Assembly: GCA_964034945.1 (NCBI GenBank) | Contig: OZ035962.1 | Location: 25,479,030-25,543,029 of the forward strand | Direction: 5' to 3' | DNA length: 64,000 nucleotides | From: Chrysopilus asiliformis | Lineage: Eukaryota > Arthropoda > Insecta > Diptera > Rhagionidae | Shown here: in pieces, positions 24,265-37,087 of the stretch | How the letters are laid out: every line of letters starts with the position of its first letter | Position numbering within the stretch: position 1 is the stretch's first letter | Notes under the pieces: model-generated | Databases searched by the model: none | Told to the model about the DNA's origin: nothing | What the model saw: only the letters and a program-made list of their open reading frames with translations | Made by a program: the position numbers and the translations under genes

Positions 24265-25456
24265 GTAAGTATTCACCATTAAAGTTAATATTTTATGCGA
24301 ATCCCTTGTTGACTATTTGGCCCTAAAACATTTTTCTTTTCACCAGTGCGTCGGTTGGTCCGTCACTTATTCTCTACCCCATTTTAGCATTTTTTTCTTT
24401 TTTTGTTATCTCGATTTACTTCTTAGGGAAGAAGTTTGTTGCGAAATTCCTTGAATTCATTTTGTATCCTACGCACAAAAAAGCCCTGAATTGACTTATC
24501 CCATAGAATGAATCATTAATAATATTAAAATACTTGTCACAATGTTGTGTGTAGCGCCCGAAGCTTAAAGATTTATTTTTATTATCAACCTGTTGTGTAT
24601 GTCGTACGTCGGACGTGACTGAAAAAACAAAATTATCCCAAAATAACCTTCCCCATTCACCAATTCTCAATTGCTGAACGACATCTTTAACTCAACGATC
24701 TGCAACCCAATTGAAGTGCCTTAAGATTTTAAATGTACAACACAGAAATCATAATTTCCCCATCACACCGAAAAAAAACAAACCTTATTGCCTGCATTTT
24801 CTTGAAATTCGAATAAATGGGGATGTATTTTTGCCTTCGCGATTTGCGCCCAAACAAGGTTTCCTTCAATGGAAATTAATTGACGAAACGTGAAAAAGTT
24901 ATTGCCTGGATTCAATGTAATTTGCTATTTGCGTTTTATGATCGCCATGGGAGGTCTCCAGTTACAGAATTTTCTTTTTTCATGGCGAATATATTATGCG
25001 TGACTTCAAAAAAAAACTCTATATCGAAAAATAAAAACGATTTACATAAGAAGTATGTCGTATTTGAACCGTAACAGAGGTACAACATCACACCTATGGG
25101 GGTTCTTTTTTGCAAAATAAAAAAAAATTTAATTCAATCGCTTTTTGCCAACGCAATAGAATATTTTTACGTGGAAATTGTTCCATAATAAGAAAAAAAA
25201 TATATCTACAATAATTTTAGAAATCGAAAAATAGTAACCATCCAATTATTTTTCTCATTATAAACATGCGAGGGCAGATCAATAGAATTCAGAGAAAATC
25301 TAATTGAAGTCATAATAATCTTTTTTTTATGAAAGCGACTTTTTAATTGTACTACAAAATACCATCTGAGATCATTTTTTTGTGAAAAAGTTTTTTTAAT
25401 GCCAACAACGAGGTCAAATCTAGCGAATAGAGGGGTTGTGGTATCAGAATTGCATA

Positions 25457-26515
25457 CACTCAGAAAAATGTCCAGGTCAACTTTTTGTCAGGTTAACTCT
25501 GACCTTACAGAGGTGTCTGTAAGCCAGCTAGCGGTCAGAGTTAACCTATCTAAGGTCAACTCGTGCAGCTCCCAATGCCCTACTTCACCTGCTGGTGGCT
25601 TAATTTCAGAATTTCTCCGACCACAGGTCAACTCAGTTTTACTTGCCCACATGCAGGCGAACGCGCGCCTGCCCGAGGCCAATTACGCCGTATGTACACT
25701 CTAGAAAATTTTATTGTAATTTTACCCCTATTATCGTAGGAAACCATTTTCCTACGATAATAGGGGTAAAATTACACCGAGTCGTAATGGCTTAAAAGCT
25801 ATGCATTTTTACTCATTTTGTGGCGTACAAAAGCCTCTTTTACGGGGGAACTTTAAGCTAAATAAGAAGTAAAAGTACAATACGGGTGTAATTTTACGAC
25901 ATGGATGTTTAAAATTACCACATTTTTGTTGTAATTTTCCTCCTATTTGGTAGCAAAACCGCGTCTTAAAGGTGTAATTTTACGACATTTTTTGTTTAAA
26001 ATTACACCGAAAATGGTATTAGAATTTCTCGGCTTATACGGTCTGCAAAAACAAAAATATTATATTATTTTTGCGGATGTTTTCACATCCAAATTTCCCG
26101 GGCATGTCTGCCATGTGGCAGGCGCCACACAGGATTTTGGTAGAGTAAAACTCGATTCGAGTATTTATACTCCGATGCCACAAACCTTATGCGAATTATA
26201 AGGTTAAGGTTAAATTGTCCGTACAATAATGCAAAAATACCCTGCGAGCGTGTTTTTACACCAAAATGAGAGTAAAAATACGAATATTGGTCGAAATTTT
26301 ACGCAAGGTTTAAAATTACCCTATTTCTAGTGTAAGATTAATGTTTTTTGGGTGATTTTACAACTTAAATGGTGTGCGAGCTAAATTCTGATTTTTTTTT
26401 CGAAATTTTACGACGTTTTTGCAAATTTACCCCGTTTTCACCCCATTTTTCGGTTTAAATTCAAATTCATTTTCTACAGTGTAGGTCGTCGAGTTAGCCT
26501 CCATTTTTCTGAGTG
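25457..26515. mobile_element. MITE family F1, copy 2, split by F2 insertion
   Basis: It starts CACTCAGAAAAATGTCC and ends CCATTTTTCTGAGTG, flanked by TA (25455-25456 and 26516-26517). The interior is interrupted at 25697-26481 by F2. Removing F2 and one TA gives the same order as the intact copy at 38322 (GCCGTATGTAGGTCGTCGAG). Confidence 0.88.
25697..26481. mobile_element. MITE family F2, copy 2 (785 bp), inside F1
   Basis: It begins CACTCTAGAAAATTTT and ends CATTTTCTACAGTG. Comparison with the uninterrupted F1 copy shows a TA target duplication (25695-25696 and 26482-26483). It is in opposite orientation to copy 1 at 19452-20235 and almost identical to it, so both moved recently. Confidence 0.9.
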
Positions 26516-27989
26516 TAGTCTTTGCTAAAACTAAGTTATGGGAATATGGCGCTTGTTGCACGGTCTTGGAATTAATGAGCGACAAAGCTATGGTCAAATA
26601 ACAATCGTACAGACAAAGAAAAAGTAGTAAATCTAGTTTTTTTTTACTTCCGACGGAACGGCGAGGGTATACGAGTATGTGTTTATGGTGAAAGCCTCTG
26701 TGTTTAATTGTCCTTCCCTCATAACCTTTTATCCACTCAACCCATTTCGGTCCTAGTTTTAGCATTCAACTGGATATTACTTCAACTGGAAGAAGGTTTT
26801 AGTGGTAAAAAAATTTTCAGTGCTTAAAAAATAGTCAAAATCAACCCTTTTTATAAAAAATTTAACTACTCAGTAGTAAAATTTACTACTTTGTGGTTAA
26901 ATTGACGATGTTCGTAATTGAAATGACTTATTTTAGTTAAAGTCCGATTTTCTATTATAAAATAGTTAGATTCACTATTTTTTCTGCGAGTGTAAAAACT
27001 CTTAGTTAATGTAAACATAATTTAAAACTTCAGTTCACTCGTGAAAAATTATTACACTGAATTGAAATATCCATTACAAAAGTTTAGTTTCCGGGACGCT
27101 AGGGTAACATGACTAAATCCGGAACTGTTCCGGACATTCTGGGACGTATGGTATGATACTCTAGTTGAAAGGGTAATTTATAAAAGTACGGTAACTCTAG
27201 TTATAATCGATTTTCACTACATTATAATGAACCCTCGATCTTAAATTTACGCTTTTTATTATAATTTAATACACAATTCGATAGAATAAGAAACCTCTGT
27301 GCGAAACTAAATCACATTTCCAATATTCAATGGCCTAACGCAGGAAAATCCAATCCCAATAAAAACTCAATAAATGACACATAACATATGTTGAAAAAGT
27401 GCCGCCAGCATAGTTCAATGCCAGATAATGGCCATCTCTATATGTTGACCTGGTTATCGCATTTTGTGGCGAATATAGTTGGGATTTTAGGTCGAAGAAC
27501 AGATTCCAATCAAATCTTATGATCTTGTTAGAGACACTGTATGATGGCAAATAAAATGACCCAAAACTCCTTATCCCCATTGCAGACGGTATAGCCGGAG
27601 CCGGCCGACAAGCGTATAATCCCAATGCCTGTTATGTCCATCGCATAACCACAAAACTCTGATTATATGCTATATAGAATTTGGTTCTGCGGTGAATGGC
27701 ACTGACCATGTTAGACTATATTACCATTGGTTATGATTTTTTTTTATGAAAGTCCAAATATGAAAAACCACTTTTCGTCGCCTTCGAGCATTCACTTCGG
27801 ATCGAAGGAAATTTGATTTTCGCCTCGCAGTATTTCGATTTAATATTGAAGATGCAATTTGGCTAGTAAATTATGACAAACGAATGAATTGATTAGCAAT
27901 TTAATGTAAATTGTTTTCTTAGAGTAGTCTTTGTGATAAGTTTTTGTTCAGAAATTAAATAGTACAGTTACGGCAAACCATTTTCAAAT

Positions 27990-28380
27990 CTTGATCTTAA
28001 CCATTGCGTTTTGCAAAACGCCTGAAGGTAGACACTGGCAATTTTGGCCTCCTTACAAACATTTTTATACTCTATATGAGAATTATATACCTAGTAATAC
28101 CTATATTAGATTTATTATGCCGTTTGTCACGCATCGACCCAATAGACAGACACAAAAATTAACTACGCCAAGATGTTTGGGATGACAAAAGATTTTGATT
28201 TCCGCATGTCCGTCCGTCTGTCCGTCCGTGAACACCATAACTTTCGAATGGATTGAGCTAGAGACTTGAAGTTTTGTACAGTTGCGTTTTTCGTCAATAG
28301 CAAAGCTAAGTTCTTGAACGGGCAAAAGGACCATTCCTTCCTCTCTCCCCAACAGAAACTAATTTTTTTTGCATTTTCCT
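27990..28380. mobile_element. Transposon remnant with GTCC repeat
   Basis: It carries CATGTCCGTCCGTCTGTCCG and GCTAGAGACTTGAAGTTTTG, the same kind of constant block seen near 14700 in inverted orientation and near 34850. No coding capacity or termini are identified. Confidence 0.4.
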
Positions 28381-28499
28381 GGAAAACGGTGCATAATATC
28401 GAAAAATTAAGGTAAAATGTGTTTATAATATGATTTTACATAACTCTACCATACATCAAAAATAAATCAGGCCATTCCTTATCCTCTCTTCCATTCAAA

Positions 28500-29030
28500 T
28501 GAAGTAGTTTTCTTGCGATTTTCTCGAAAGCGTTCAATTATGAACACGAAATGTGTTCAGAATATGATTTTACATAACTATTTCACATATCAAAATCCCA
28601 TCGGACTACTACTTACCCCGCTCCCATACATATGGATTTTTTCAAACAAAATTTTTGTCTATCCTCAAATAGAGTATTTGACGATTGCCCTTGGCAATTG
28701 TAGCTTCCCTTATGTTATTTTTTTCAGGAAATTCTTTGATTTAGGACGAGTCAAATTTCGTGATATTGCGTGGTATGTTAAGGTGTCCTGAACCAAAAAA
28801 TGGAAAAATCGAAAAAAGAGAAAAAAAATTTTTTTCGGGCGCCTTGTATTACAAATAAAATCTATCCCCACGCGATCCGTACAAGCACGAAGAAATTATT
28901 TTATTGTCATTGGAGTTACATGTGGGTAAAATTTCATGTCAATCGGATAGGCGGAAGCTGGTCAAAATTTAATTACAAGATTTGATCCTGACAGACAAAC
29001 AGATAAAAAAAGAAAGCGAAATAAAAGCTT
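28500..29030. mobile_element. Further transposon-like remnant
   Basis: Segments such as TTTCATGTCAATCGGATAGG and GATCCTGACAGACAAACAGA are of the type found in insect transposon tails; GTTCAGAATATGATTTTACA here echoes a similar phrase near 28424. Boundaries are not defined. Confidence 0.35.
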
Positions 29031-29689
29031 TTAAAAATTAAATTATGCTGAAAACTTTTTTATTATCATCGACAGACCGAAGCATAATTTCGTAATTCAA
29101 ACATAAATATAAACAAAACTTTTAATGTTATTCCATGTTACACTTGCTGATGGTCGTTGGTTTGTGATTTTCATTTTCCAGATAATAAAGTATTTGTATT
29201 CCATATTCACCAGAAATATAAATCCCCTCACGAATTCTATTTAAGGGTTCAATTTCACCTGAAAGAGCACAACTACATTTTCTACCTTTCCAAAATTAGG
29301 GCCCCATTGGGACTGTTGTATAATTAACTTATTGCTGATGAATATAAACTACAAACATTTTATAGAAAATATTATGTTTTGTTTCGTTTTCCGATGTTCG
29401 GTAAGGGTTTTTACTCATGTTGGTTTCGGATGTTTTTCACAATGTCGAATTTGTAATTTGAATATTGAAATTAATTTTTAATCATTGCTCAACAATTCAA
29501 TGTTGAAATGACTAATTAAAATATTCCAAAAAACGAAACGTTTGCAAAATTCTATGGAAAATCTTTTAAATATTTATCAATCTGATTTAAAGCTGTTAGT
29601 ATTTGGAGAAATCCTTTTAAACACTGTTTATTGAAATCAGTAATGATAGCTACTGCTTGGTGCTTGCGACGCCATCAGTTTAGATTTTT

Positions 29690-29965
29690 TTAATGACCTC
29701 TGCTGTTGATGGGCTAAAACTTCAAATTGTGGAAATTCAACTATTTTCCGAAGTTAATGTAAAATTGTAGATGCATCAACAGAGAAGAAAACTTTTTTAT
29801 CCAAGTCCCTTTTTTATTTTAGATGTAATCCCATCGAGAAAACGTAACTGCTATAAAATCCGGACTATTGTAACGACATATGCTGTCGATGGGTTACAAA
29901 CCCTACCATTCACATTTTGAAATCCATACAAAACTGTATGTGCAGCAGCGGAGAAGAAAATTTCC
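29690..29965. repeat. Diverged tandem duplication (~180 bp)
   Basis: AATGACCTCTGCTGTTGATGGG, then ATGCATCAACAGAGAAGAAAA, is matched about 180 bp on by AACGACATATGCTGTCGATGGG and GTGCAGCAGCGGAGAAGAAAA. Unknown origin. Confidence 0.5.
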
Positions 29966-30720
29966 TGTGAAAATCGAAAAAATGACTTAATAGCCCAATT
30001 GGGCTGTCATGCTATTGGAAATTATCTGTATTCCAAATTTAAACACTATTCGCTATCTTAAAGTGATTTTTGTGACACAATCTCTTTTCTGTAAATAATC
30101 TATTTTCTGAGTAAAAATAACAAAAATAATCTCTTTTCTGAGTAAATATAAAAATGTCACATTAAATATTCAACCCACAATCACGGCATAAATCAATGTG
30201 GATAAATAATTTAACCCTTAAAAACTCCAATTAGCCGAAAAAAGGAAACAGTTTATCTCGCCCAGCCTCATCCGCTATAAATTTCATAAAACTAGAGTCA
30301 CAAATAAAATTGAACCAAGGAACGAATACGAAATCCATATATCCCATTGTAGATATAGCTTATGTATTCTAAATAGGGTGACCATACGCCTAAAAATGGC
30401 CGCGTCAGTCCCGGATATAAGAATACTTTTGTCCCGGTATACCAGAAACTAAACTGATGTTTAATTTCTCAATCGCTGGAAAAAACGATCACTAAATATA
30501 CAAAAATTTCTGTACTTCAGCCAAGGGTTGCTGTAAACAACTATTTTTTCGCCTGTAGTGAATTTTCTCAACAATTTTCTGCAACGGATGCGAGTATTTC
30601 AAGAAATTTTGCCTGCGGCGCATTCTTCCAGAAAAATTGCTTGTATTTCAAAGAATTTTGCCTGCGGTGCTTTTTTGTTAATTGATATTTTTACAATTTC
30701 CATTGCCATTATTTATGGTA

Positions 30721-30880
30721 TGTAAAGAATGTAAAGAATGTAAAGAATGTAAAGAATGTAAAGAATGTAAAGAATGTAAAGAATGTAAAGAATGTAAAGA
30801 ATGTAAAGAATGTAAAGAATGTAAAGAATGTAAAGAATGTAAAGAATGTAAAGAATGTAAAGAATGTAAAGAATGTAAAG
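30721..30880. repeat. 9-bp minisatellite (TGTAAAGAA)n
   Basis: About seventeen nearly perfect copies of TGTAAAGAA stand head to tail. They translate as repeated Cys-Lys-Glu only because the unit is a multiple of three. A different 9-bp array (TTTTTTACG) occurs in another copy of the same element family near 43770. Confidence 0.95.
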
Positions 30881-31037
30881 AGTGCGAAAAATTAAATTTA
30901 TTTTTGATTGGCGACTGTGCAGCTCATGATTTCTTTACGCCGCACTCTGTGTAAAAAATTTCGCATACAGTGCACATTTCTTTATGCTTTTTCCTTGGTT
31001 TTCATCCAAATCAAGTCTTTTTCTATACCAATATTTG

Positions 31038-32098
31038 CACGGAGAAAAATGTTGTTTCTTAATTTAAGAAACATGTTACTAAACCAATAAAAGTGGCTCA
31101 AAATTTTCAGTTACTATTATTTAGTAACATTTTTCTTGAATACAGTAACGGATTTTATGGATCACACCACCTGTTACTTAAATCAAGAAAATTGAGATTT
31201 TTACCAAAATCATATTTCTCTGTGTCAACATCATCTCGTTCCGTTACTGAAATCATGCCACTTTTGTCTTGAATTTAGTAACATTTTCTATAAAATCATC
31301 AACATTTTCGATCCGGTATTTAGTAACATTTTTCTTGAATTAAGAAACATTTTTGCACCGTGAAATTTTCGGTTACTAGAATTAAGAAACATGTTTCTTA
31401 ATTTCAGCTGCTTTATAAAAATCGGTTACTAAAATTAAGAAACATGTTTCTTAAATTGAGCTGATTTTAAAAAATCGGTTACTTAAATTAAGAAACATGT
31501 TTCTTAATTCCCACCGCTCGTTAAAAATCGGTTACTAGAATCAAGAAAATATTTTCTAAATATTTATCTTCTTTTATAATTCGCATATAAACAGCAGAAT
31601 AGACATATAAAAGGAAAAATAATCGAACTGAAATTAACTAATATTTAGTAAATATTAGTTCATTTTTTTGGCCATAAACCGTGCAATCGGCTTTGAGGTT
31701 TTCGGGAGAAACCCTCGAACCGATACTTCGGTTTTAAAAAAAATATATTGAATGAAAATTCATTAAAAAATGAAATTCTTAAATTATTATGGAAAAAATT
31801 GAATGTAACATCAGCAATGGATTTATAGGGCCCTTATTGGATATATATCGTGGATTTTAAGAAACATGCGGTCGAAATTAAGAAACACGTTTCTCAATTT
31901 AAGTAACCGATTTTGATAAAGCAGCTGAAATTAAGAAACATGTTTCTTGATTTCAGTAACCGATTTCTATAATCAGTTTAAAATGAAGTAACATTTTCTC
32001 CATATAAGTAACAAAATGTTACTAGATTTAAGAAACATGTGTATTAGGGCCATACGCTACCACATGTTTCTTAAATCTAGTAACATTTTTTCTCCGTG
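31038..32098. mobile_element. Element F3 (1061 bp), AAGAAACATGT repeats
   Basis: The termini are CACGGAGAAAAATGTT and AACATTTTTTCTCCGTG, flanked by TG on both sides (31036-31037 and 32099-32100). The interior repeats ATTAAGAAACATGTTTCTTA and CGGTTACTAAAATTAAG-like units in both orientations (31365-31540 and 31855-31960). No protein is encoded. The ends resemble F1 and F2. Confidence 0.85.
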
Positions 32099-34764
32099 TG
32101 GTTGTTTCATTGATGTTCCGTTCCAGCGGAATATTTCCCCCTCCTGCCCCTCTCCCCTACAATCATTTTGTCACGGATTTCACAAAAAAAAACCATGGTC
32201 ACCCTAATTCCAAATCAATATTAGCCATGCCTATTCAAGTGTTATTGACTAATTGATTTAATCTCATACTTAGCACCATTCTATCACACTATCTATAATT
32301 GCCCCCATAGTAGATTTAACAATCAACCTTCAATAATTAATTGGTCATTTACGGAAATTTATTCACAGACCAGGGGTTTCAGGTCAAATTGCTTGAGGTT
32401 AAGATCTCATGGGCACTTTATAGAAATTGAATGGCGTGCGTCCCTGTCTGGGATATAAATTCCCTTATCTTGGGCGAAATTGGTATCAAATCAGCCACCC
32501 TCAACATTCTGGTGTCCTTTGAGCTTCCAATATTTTTCGTCTATATTAGCACCTAATCTTTTCTAGTGTGCGTCCGTCCGGTCCCGCTCCCATCATTGTT
32601 CACCTTTTGCTATACATTGTAATGACGGTCGTGTAATTTGATTTATTGATTTTGGGGCAATTTGATTTTGTGGTAGGGCTCCGGCCCGGCAGTGATGTCT
32701 CTTTTTATTCAATCATTCAATTGAAAATGTATTGAAAATATTCCACAAATATTTAAACGAATTGTTGTAAATCGAAAAACAACAAGAATCGGAATTTTTG
32801 TATGTTTATCACGTTCAATTGATTGTAGCGAATTTAAATCAAAGTACCAGTAGATACTTTCAATTCGGGTCGTTACTAATTGAGTTATATTTCAATTGGA
32901 GTTGGAACTTTGATCTAAATATTTTTAATTCACCATCAATTGACTTGTAAATGGGCTCATCCAACAAATTCCTGAACAAGAAATTTAAAATTGTTACAAT
33001 CACACTTTCATTGAATAAATTTGAAGATGTTTTAAATTCTGAACCCAAAACGAATTAACTTTAAGTTAAATCGGTTAAATGACTACAAATTTTTCGCTAA
33101 TGGGAGATTTTTTTTTATTAGCGTGTAAATTCGGCCGATGGGTCACAGATTTGTCTGTAATTTCGCATATGTATAGGTGCGATCTTATCATAGTAAGGAT
33201 TTTGTATTATAAATTCAGGATTCCAATTTTACCGTGTAATATTAGTAATTTTAAAATAAATTACTCAAATTGTCAAAAACTGGGCCTACAAACAAATAAT
33301 CTTCGTAACATCTTAATATCAATAAAAACAATAAAAATATAATTGTCGGTGAATAACACATCAATCCGTCAAATCTCTCAACTTCCAAGTTCAACGTTCG
33401 TAAATTAAATATTGGCAAATTTCATCACTTTCCCATATTGACCCGACCAACAGATACGCATAATTTGTACGATCAAATCAAATGAGAAAATATTGAAGTC
33501 TTCAATCAACGGATACAGGGTGACGACCCAAAAAAACATGCTGCCAAAATAAATTCGCAATTCTTCTATGTCACATAGAATTCCCCACATATCTATTGAT
33601 GGACATGATGATGGCAAAGCGTACAAAAACCGACTGAACCATGAAAATTCCTTTTAAATCATATTTCGTTACTGATCTGACGATTGGTGACAATAAGTGA
33701 CATATGTAGAGGCAATGACCGAACCAGTTACCCCATTAATAAGGGAATTCTGCCAAATATTCCCCATTCATGAAAAAAAAACTAACAAATCGACGTGATA
33801 CCGAGATGAAGAAGAAAAAAAACGTCGGAAAGTAATGAAAGAAACGAATTTTGTGGTCATATATGGGTGGTGGATGTTAGATTGACAGACACGTATGTTC
33901 CTTGATTTTATTGGCCCTATATAAACTACAGCCGAGCTTTTGTAACCGATTTCCCGACCCGTCCAATTCACCAAAGCTCCAGATAGGACAGAAACTCATT
34001 CATCCAGAAGGCATTTATCCAAATTAAATTAATTTGTCAGATGGCCAAGCGTTCAAGCACGAAGAAGAAGTCAAGCAATCAGTTTGCCATACGTCTCTGC
34101 CGCACTTGACAAATTAGGTCAAACATTTCATTCAGCAGCCACCAACAACCACAACCCCGCGACGGGCGGCATTTTTTGGTCAAATACTCATAAAACACGC
34201 ACAGTTTTTTTTTCTTGTTCATTCTATCTTTCGAATCAAAATCTTTTTATTTCTTGCTGTCCCGGAATATCCCGCTTCCGCTACTTTCTAACCAACGACG
34301 ACCGGTTTTTCTTGATTATTTTTGATGTTTTCCTGTTTTTTTTTCATCCCGAAAACCACCCACTCAGGACGTCGTCAACCGTACAAATGATGAAGTAACC
34401 CAAAGTACAGACAACCCCTGCCTCTGCTATTCGCTAACCCCCAAAACATTATATCAAATGGACCAAAGACCGAATAATTTAGGATGCCACCAGGAAAAGC
34501 TTTTTATTCTGGGGTAAAAATTAAGAAAAATTCATTGCCCTAATAGAATAATGCTGGGAAGTTTGTACACGTCTAACTACTTGTTGGCTATTGTGATTTT
34601 TTTTTCGTAATTTTCTCGAGTGCTTTCGTCGAAATTTGTCACACTTATTAATGTCCGTGCAATCATTTTGGCGAATTTCAATGGAGAAAAAAAAACGTTC
34701 ATAGACAGTGTGTAGTAGTTTTTTGCAACAGGGCATTTGAAAATTTAATGAAATCGATTAAAGG

Positions 34765-35410
34765 GCTGTCCATAAAATACTTTCTGAGATAGAATCTTTC
34801 TGATCAGTACGAAATTCGTTTCAGGCGATCTTATGAAGATGTCCGTGCATCGTCTGTCGGTCTGTCAGTTTTACGTATCTTAAATAACTCGAGAACGGGC
34901 TGACCTAGCGACTTGAAATTTTTTGTGAATAAGTGTTACAAAAATCGTAGTTTTCTATCAACCTATGGAAAAGTGACTATAGTTGCGTTTTTTTAATGTT
35001 CTAGAACACGGAACATTAAAAAAACGATCCAGAGTAAGTGGGAAATTTCATTGAGTTCGAATGGCAACTAACTTCACGTTGGTTACATCAGTAGGCCGTT
35101 ACTGCTATATTTTCTTGATATAATCACGATTCGCTATCTCCCATGATTAAAACTATTTCGCTGTCGAACAGAGCCAACAAATCACCAACACAAAATCCTC
35201 AATTGAGAATAAAATGTCAAATTTATTATGCTGAAGTTAGCAGCATTTCATTACCTTACATTACCGTATAAAATTTCCCTTTGTTCCAAGCGCTGTTCGA
35301 GATGAAAAGGTGGTGCAGGATTTTGTATGGAAAGCTTGTTTCGAACTGTTTCAAAACATTAAAAAAACGCAACTTATAACTATAACGGGTACCTCCCGTA
35401 CAATTTTTTT
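34765..35410. mobile_element. GGGCTGTCCATAAAATAC-type remnant region
   Basis: AGGGCTGTCCATAAAATACT near 34764 matches the ends of a compact element at about 51498-51653. CGAGAACGGGCTGACC with GACTTGAAATTTTTTG follows, and CATTAAAAAAACG occurs twice near 35015 and 35360. The right border is not found. Confidence 0.4.
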
Positions 35411-35579
35411 GAAAACAAAAAGTTTTTTGAAAATTACTCGAAAACCATTCGGTTTTAGGAAAAAATTTATGTAACCAAATTTAAAGGAAATGAAATTTTC
35501 TTGATTTTTTGTTTTGAAGATTTTTTTGTATCTTTAACGGTTCTGAATATATTTGAAAAAAAATCACTTTTTTTGAAAA

Positions 35580-35740
35580 TCTCGCGAAAACTATGCGCTA
35601 TTATGAAAAAATTCATATAACCAGATTCAAAGAAAATAACATTTCCTACATCTTATCATTTTTTATGAAAACTATGCGCTATTATGAAAAAAATCATATA
35701 ACCAGATTCAAAGAAAATAACATTTCTTACATTTTTTTCT
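35580..35740. repeat. Tandem duplication (~80 bp)
   Basis: GAAAACTATGCGCTATTATG with CATATAACCAGATTCAAAG is present twice in succession with a few differences. Confidence 0.85.
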
Positions 35741-35949
35741 CTTAACCATTTTTACATATATTTATTTAATGGTTCTCAAAATATTTGAAAAACTATCATT
35801 TTTTACATTTTTTTGAAACTAAATATTGATTACAAATGCTTTTTTATAAATTAATTTTTTTTTGATTTCTTACCATAATATTATAGTTTTTGCCTTGGCA
35901 CGGCCCTGGCGGTGCAAACAATATTATAGTTTTTTTTGGGTAATATGGT

Positions 35950-36120
35950 ATCGCTGATTCCAAATCTGGCAGTGGTTTGGTTGGATCAGCTCTGATTTTC
36001 CAGATACAGAAGTTGACCCATACAATCCCAAAACTGTATTAAACAATCTATGAACCTCCATAAAAATCTCAAAAACTACAGCTGACCCAGCCAAACCACT
36101 TCCAGATTCGCAATCAGCCA
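35950..36120. repeat. Foldback with ~40-bp arms
   Basis: GCTGATTCCAAATCTGG then GTGGTTTGGTTGGATCAGCT on the left is mirrored on the right by AGCTGACCCAGCCAAACCAC then CCAGATTCGCAATCAGC. Probable MITE; flanking duplication not determined. Confidence 0.6.
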
Positions 36121-36557
36121 AAAAAGACTCCAATATCGAATCCACGAATTGAGTATTGGTCGGTCTAATCAACTGTGAAGTTCTGGGGATCTAACTTTAG
36201 AATTTCAAAATGCATTTGAGTCTCTGAAGCACCGCAAACCAGTATTTCATTCACCGGAAATGAAGAAAATGTTCAAATATGTGTCAAATAAAGAGTGGTT
36301 TTCTCATTGTACCAAATTGCATTTCAAAATGCGAAACTCGATTAAATTATAAAATACATGGAAACTGAGGTAACCGAAATAACGAAAGCGTATTGCCTTC
36401 AAATTATTTTAACAACGAAATGTGACAAGGAATCATTCCTGATTAATTACGAAACTGTCATCAAATCTGAATTAAGTGTGAATAAAACCGTTTATATGAA
36501 AGACCCTTCATTATAAAACTTGTTTTTTCTCTAAAATTCCATTCTTAACTTTTCCAG

Positions 36558-36806
36558 AGACAAACAGTTCAACGGATGTCTCGTGCCCGCCACTATTTCC
36601 ACCGAAACACGGCTATCTGGAATGCAGTCGACCGATCGCTAGCGATATCGATTCAACGGGCAACGGCGGCCGACGACGTATAACAAATCGTCCTGGCAGT
36701 CAATGTGTCCTGCGATGTCCCACAGGATTTCGTATAAATGGGAAATTCTCGAAACAATGCAGCGCCAGCGGGACATGGATCGGTGATGGCGATGGAACTT
36801 GCATAC
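36558..36806 (+). CDS. Gene A exon 8: second sushi domain
   Basis: Phase 1 at both ends (acceptor TTTTCCAG, donor GTATGT). It encodes a sushi domain from VSCPPLFPPKHGYLEC to GTWIGDGDGTC, with CVLRCPTGFRINGKF in the middle. It has six cysteines rather than four, as do both gene B sushi domains. An insert rich in Gly and Arg (STGNGGRRRITNR) is longer than in gene B. Confidence 0.88.
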
Positions 36807-37087
36807 GTATGTTTTGTATCTGTTTATGTATATTTAAAACAATTTCAAAAGTATCTACATATGGGTACATGATAGTATTAGGGTTCTGTCCTCAGGAAAT
36901 TTCCCCTGTTTCCAATTTTTAACCTCTTCATATCCTTGTGGATCTGAATTCCATTCAATAAATACTACTATTCAACATATTGTGCAGAATCCTTCCCGTA
37001 TTTATTCATTGTTTACTGGCAAAAGCCCTGGATACTCGTCCGTACATGCTGGAAAACGTACGAAAATTTAATTTTAATACAATTTAG
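36807..37087 (+). other. Gene A intron 8
   Basis: A 281-nt AT-rich intron, nothing else seen. In gene B the equivalent sushi-HYR border has no intron. Confidence 0.8.

Larger units (their letters stand above)
30374..32206. mobile_element. TAGGGTGACCATA-family element split by F3
   Basis: The left end is TAGGGTGACCATACGCC and the right end CCATGGTCACCCTA. Interior motifs are GTCCCGG and TTTGCCTGCGGCGCATTC (near 30610). A 9-bp minisatellite has expanded inside it (30721-30870), and F3 has inserted at 31038-32098. The sequence resumes after F3 with a C-rich CCCCCTCCTGCCCCTCTCCC segment typical of this family's right part. Confidence 0.75.
24265..36557 (+). other. Gene A intron 7 (12.3 kb)
   Basis: The longest intron of the gene. 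It holds nested F1/F2 elements (25457-26515), a fragment of the TAGGGTGACCATA family (about 27086-27155), transposon remnants with GTCC repeats (28000-29030), a duplicated segment (29690-29965), a nested TAGGGTGACCATA/F3 composite (30374-32206), a foldback (35950-36120) and a tandem duplication (35580-35740). Stretches between them, including 32207-34770, show no exon or RNA gene. Confidence 0.6.

Noticed and set aside
19731..26201. 84-codon frame present in two nearly identical copies
   Set aside because: Both copies are inside the non-autonomous F2 element; identity reflects recent transposition and there is no protein-family feature.
30682..30954. Open frame with many Cys-Lys-Glu repeats
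   Set aside because: It is the translation of a 9-bp minisatellite inside a transposable element; no flanking protein features.
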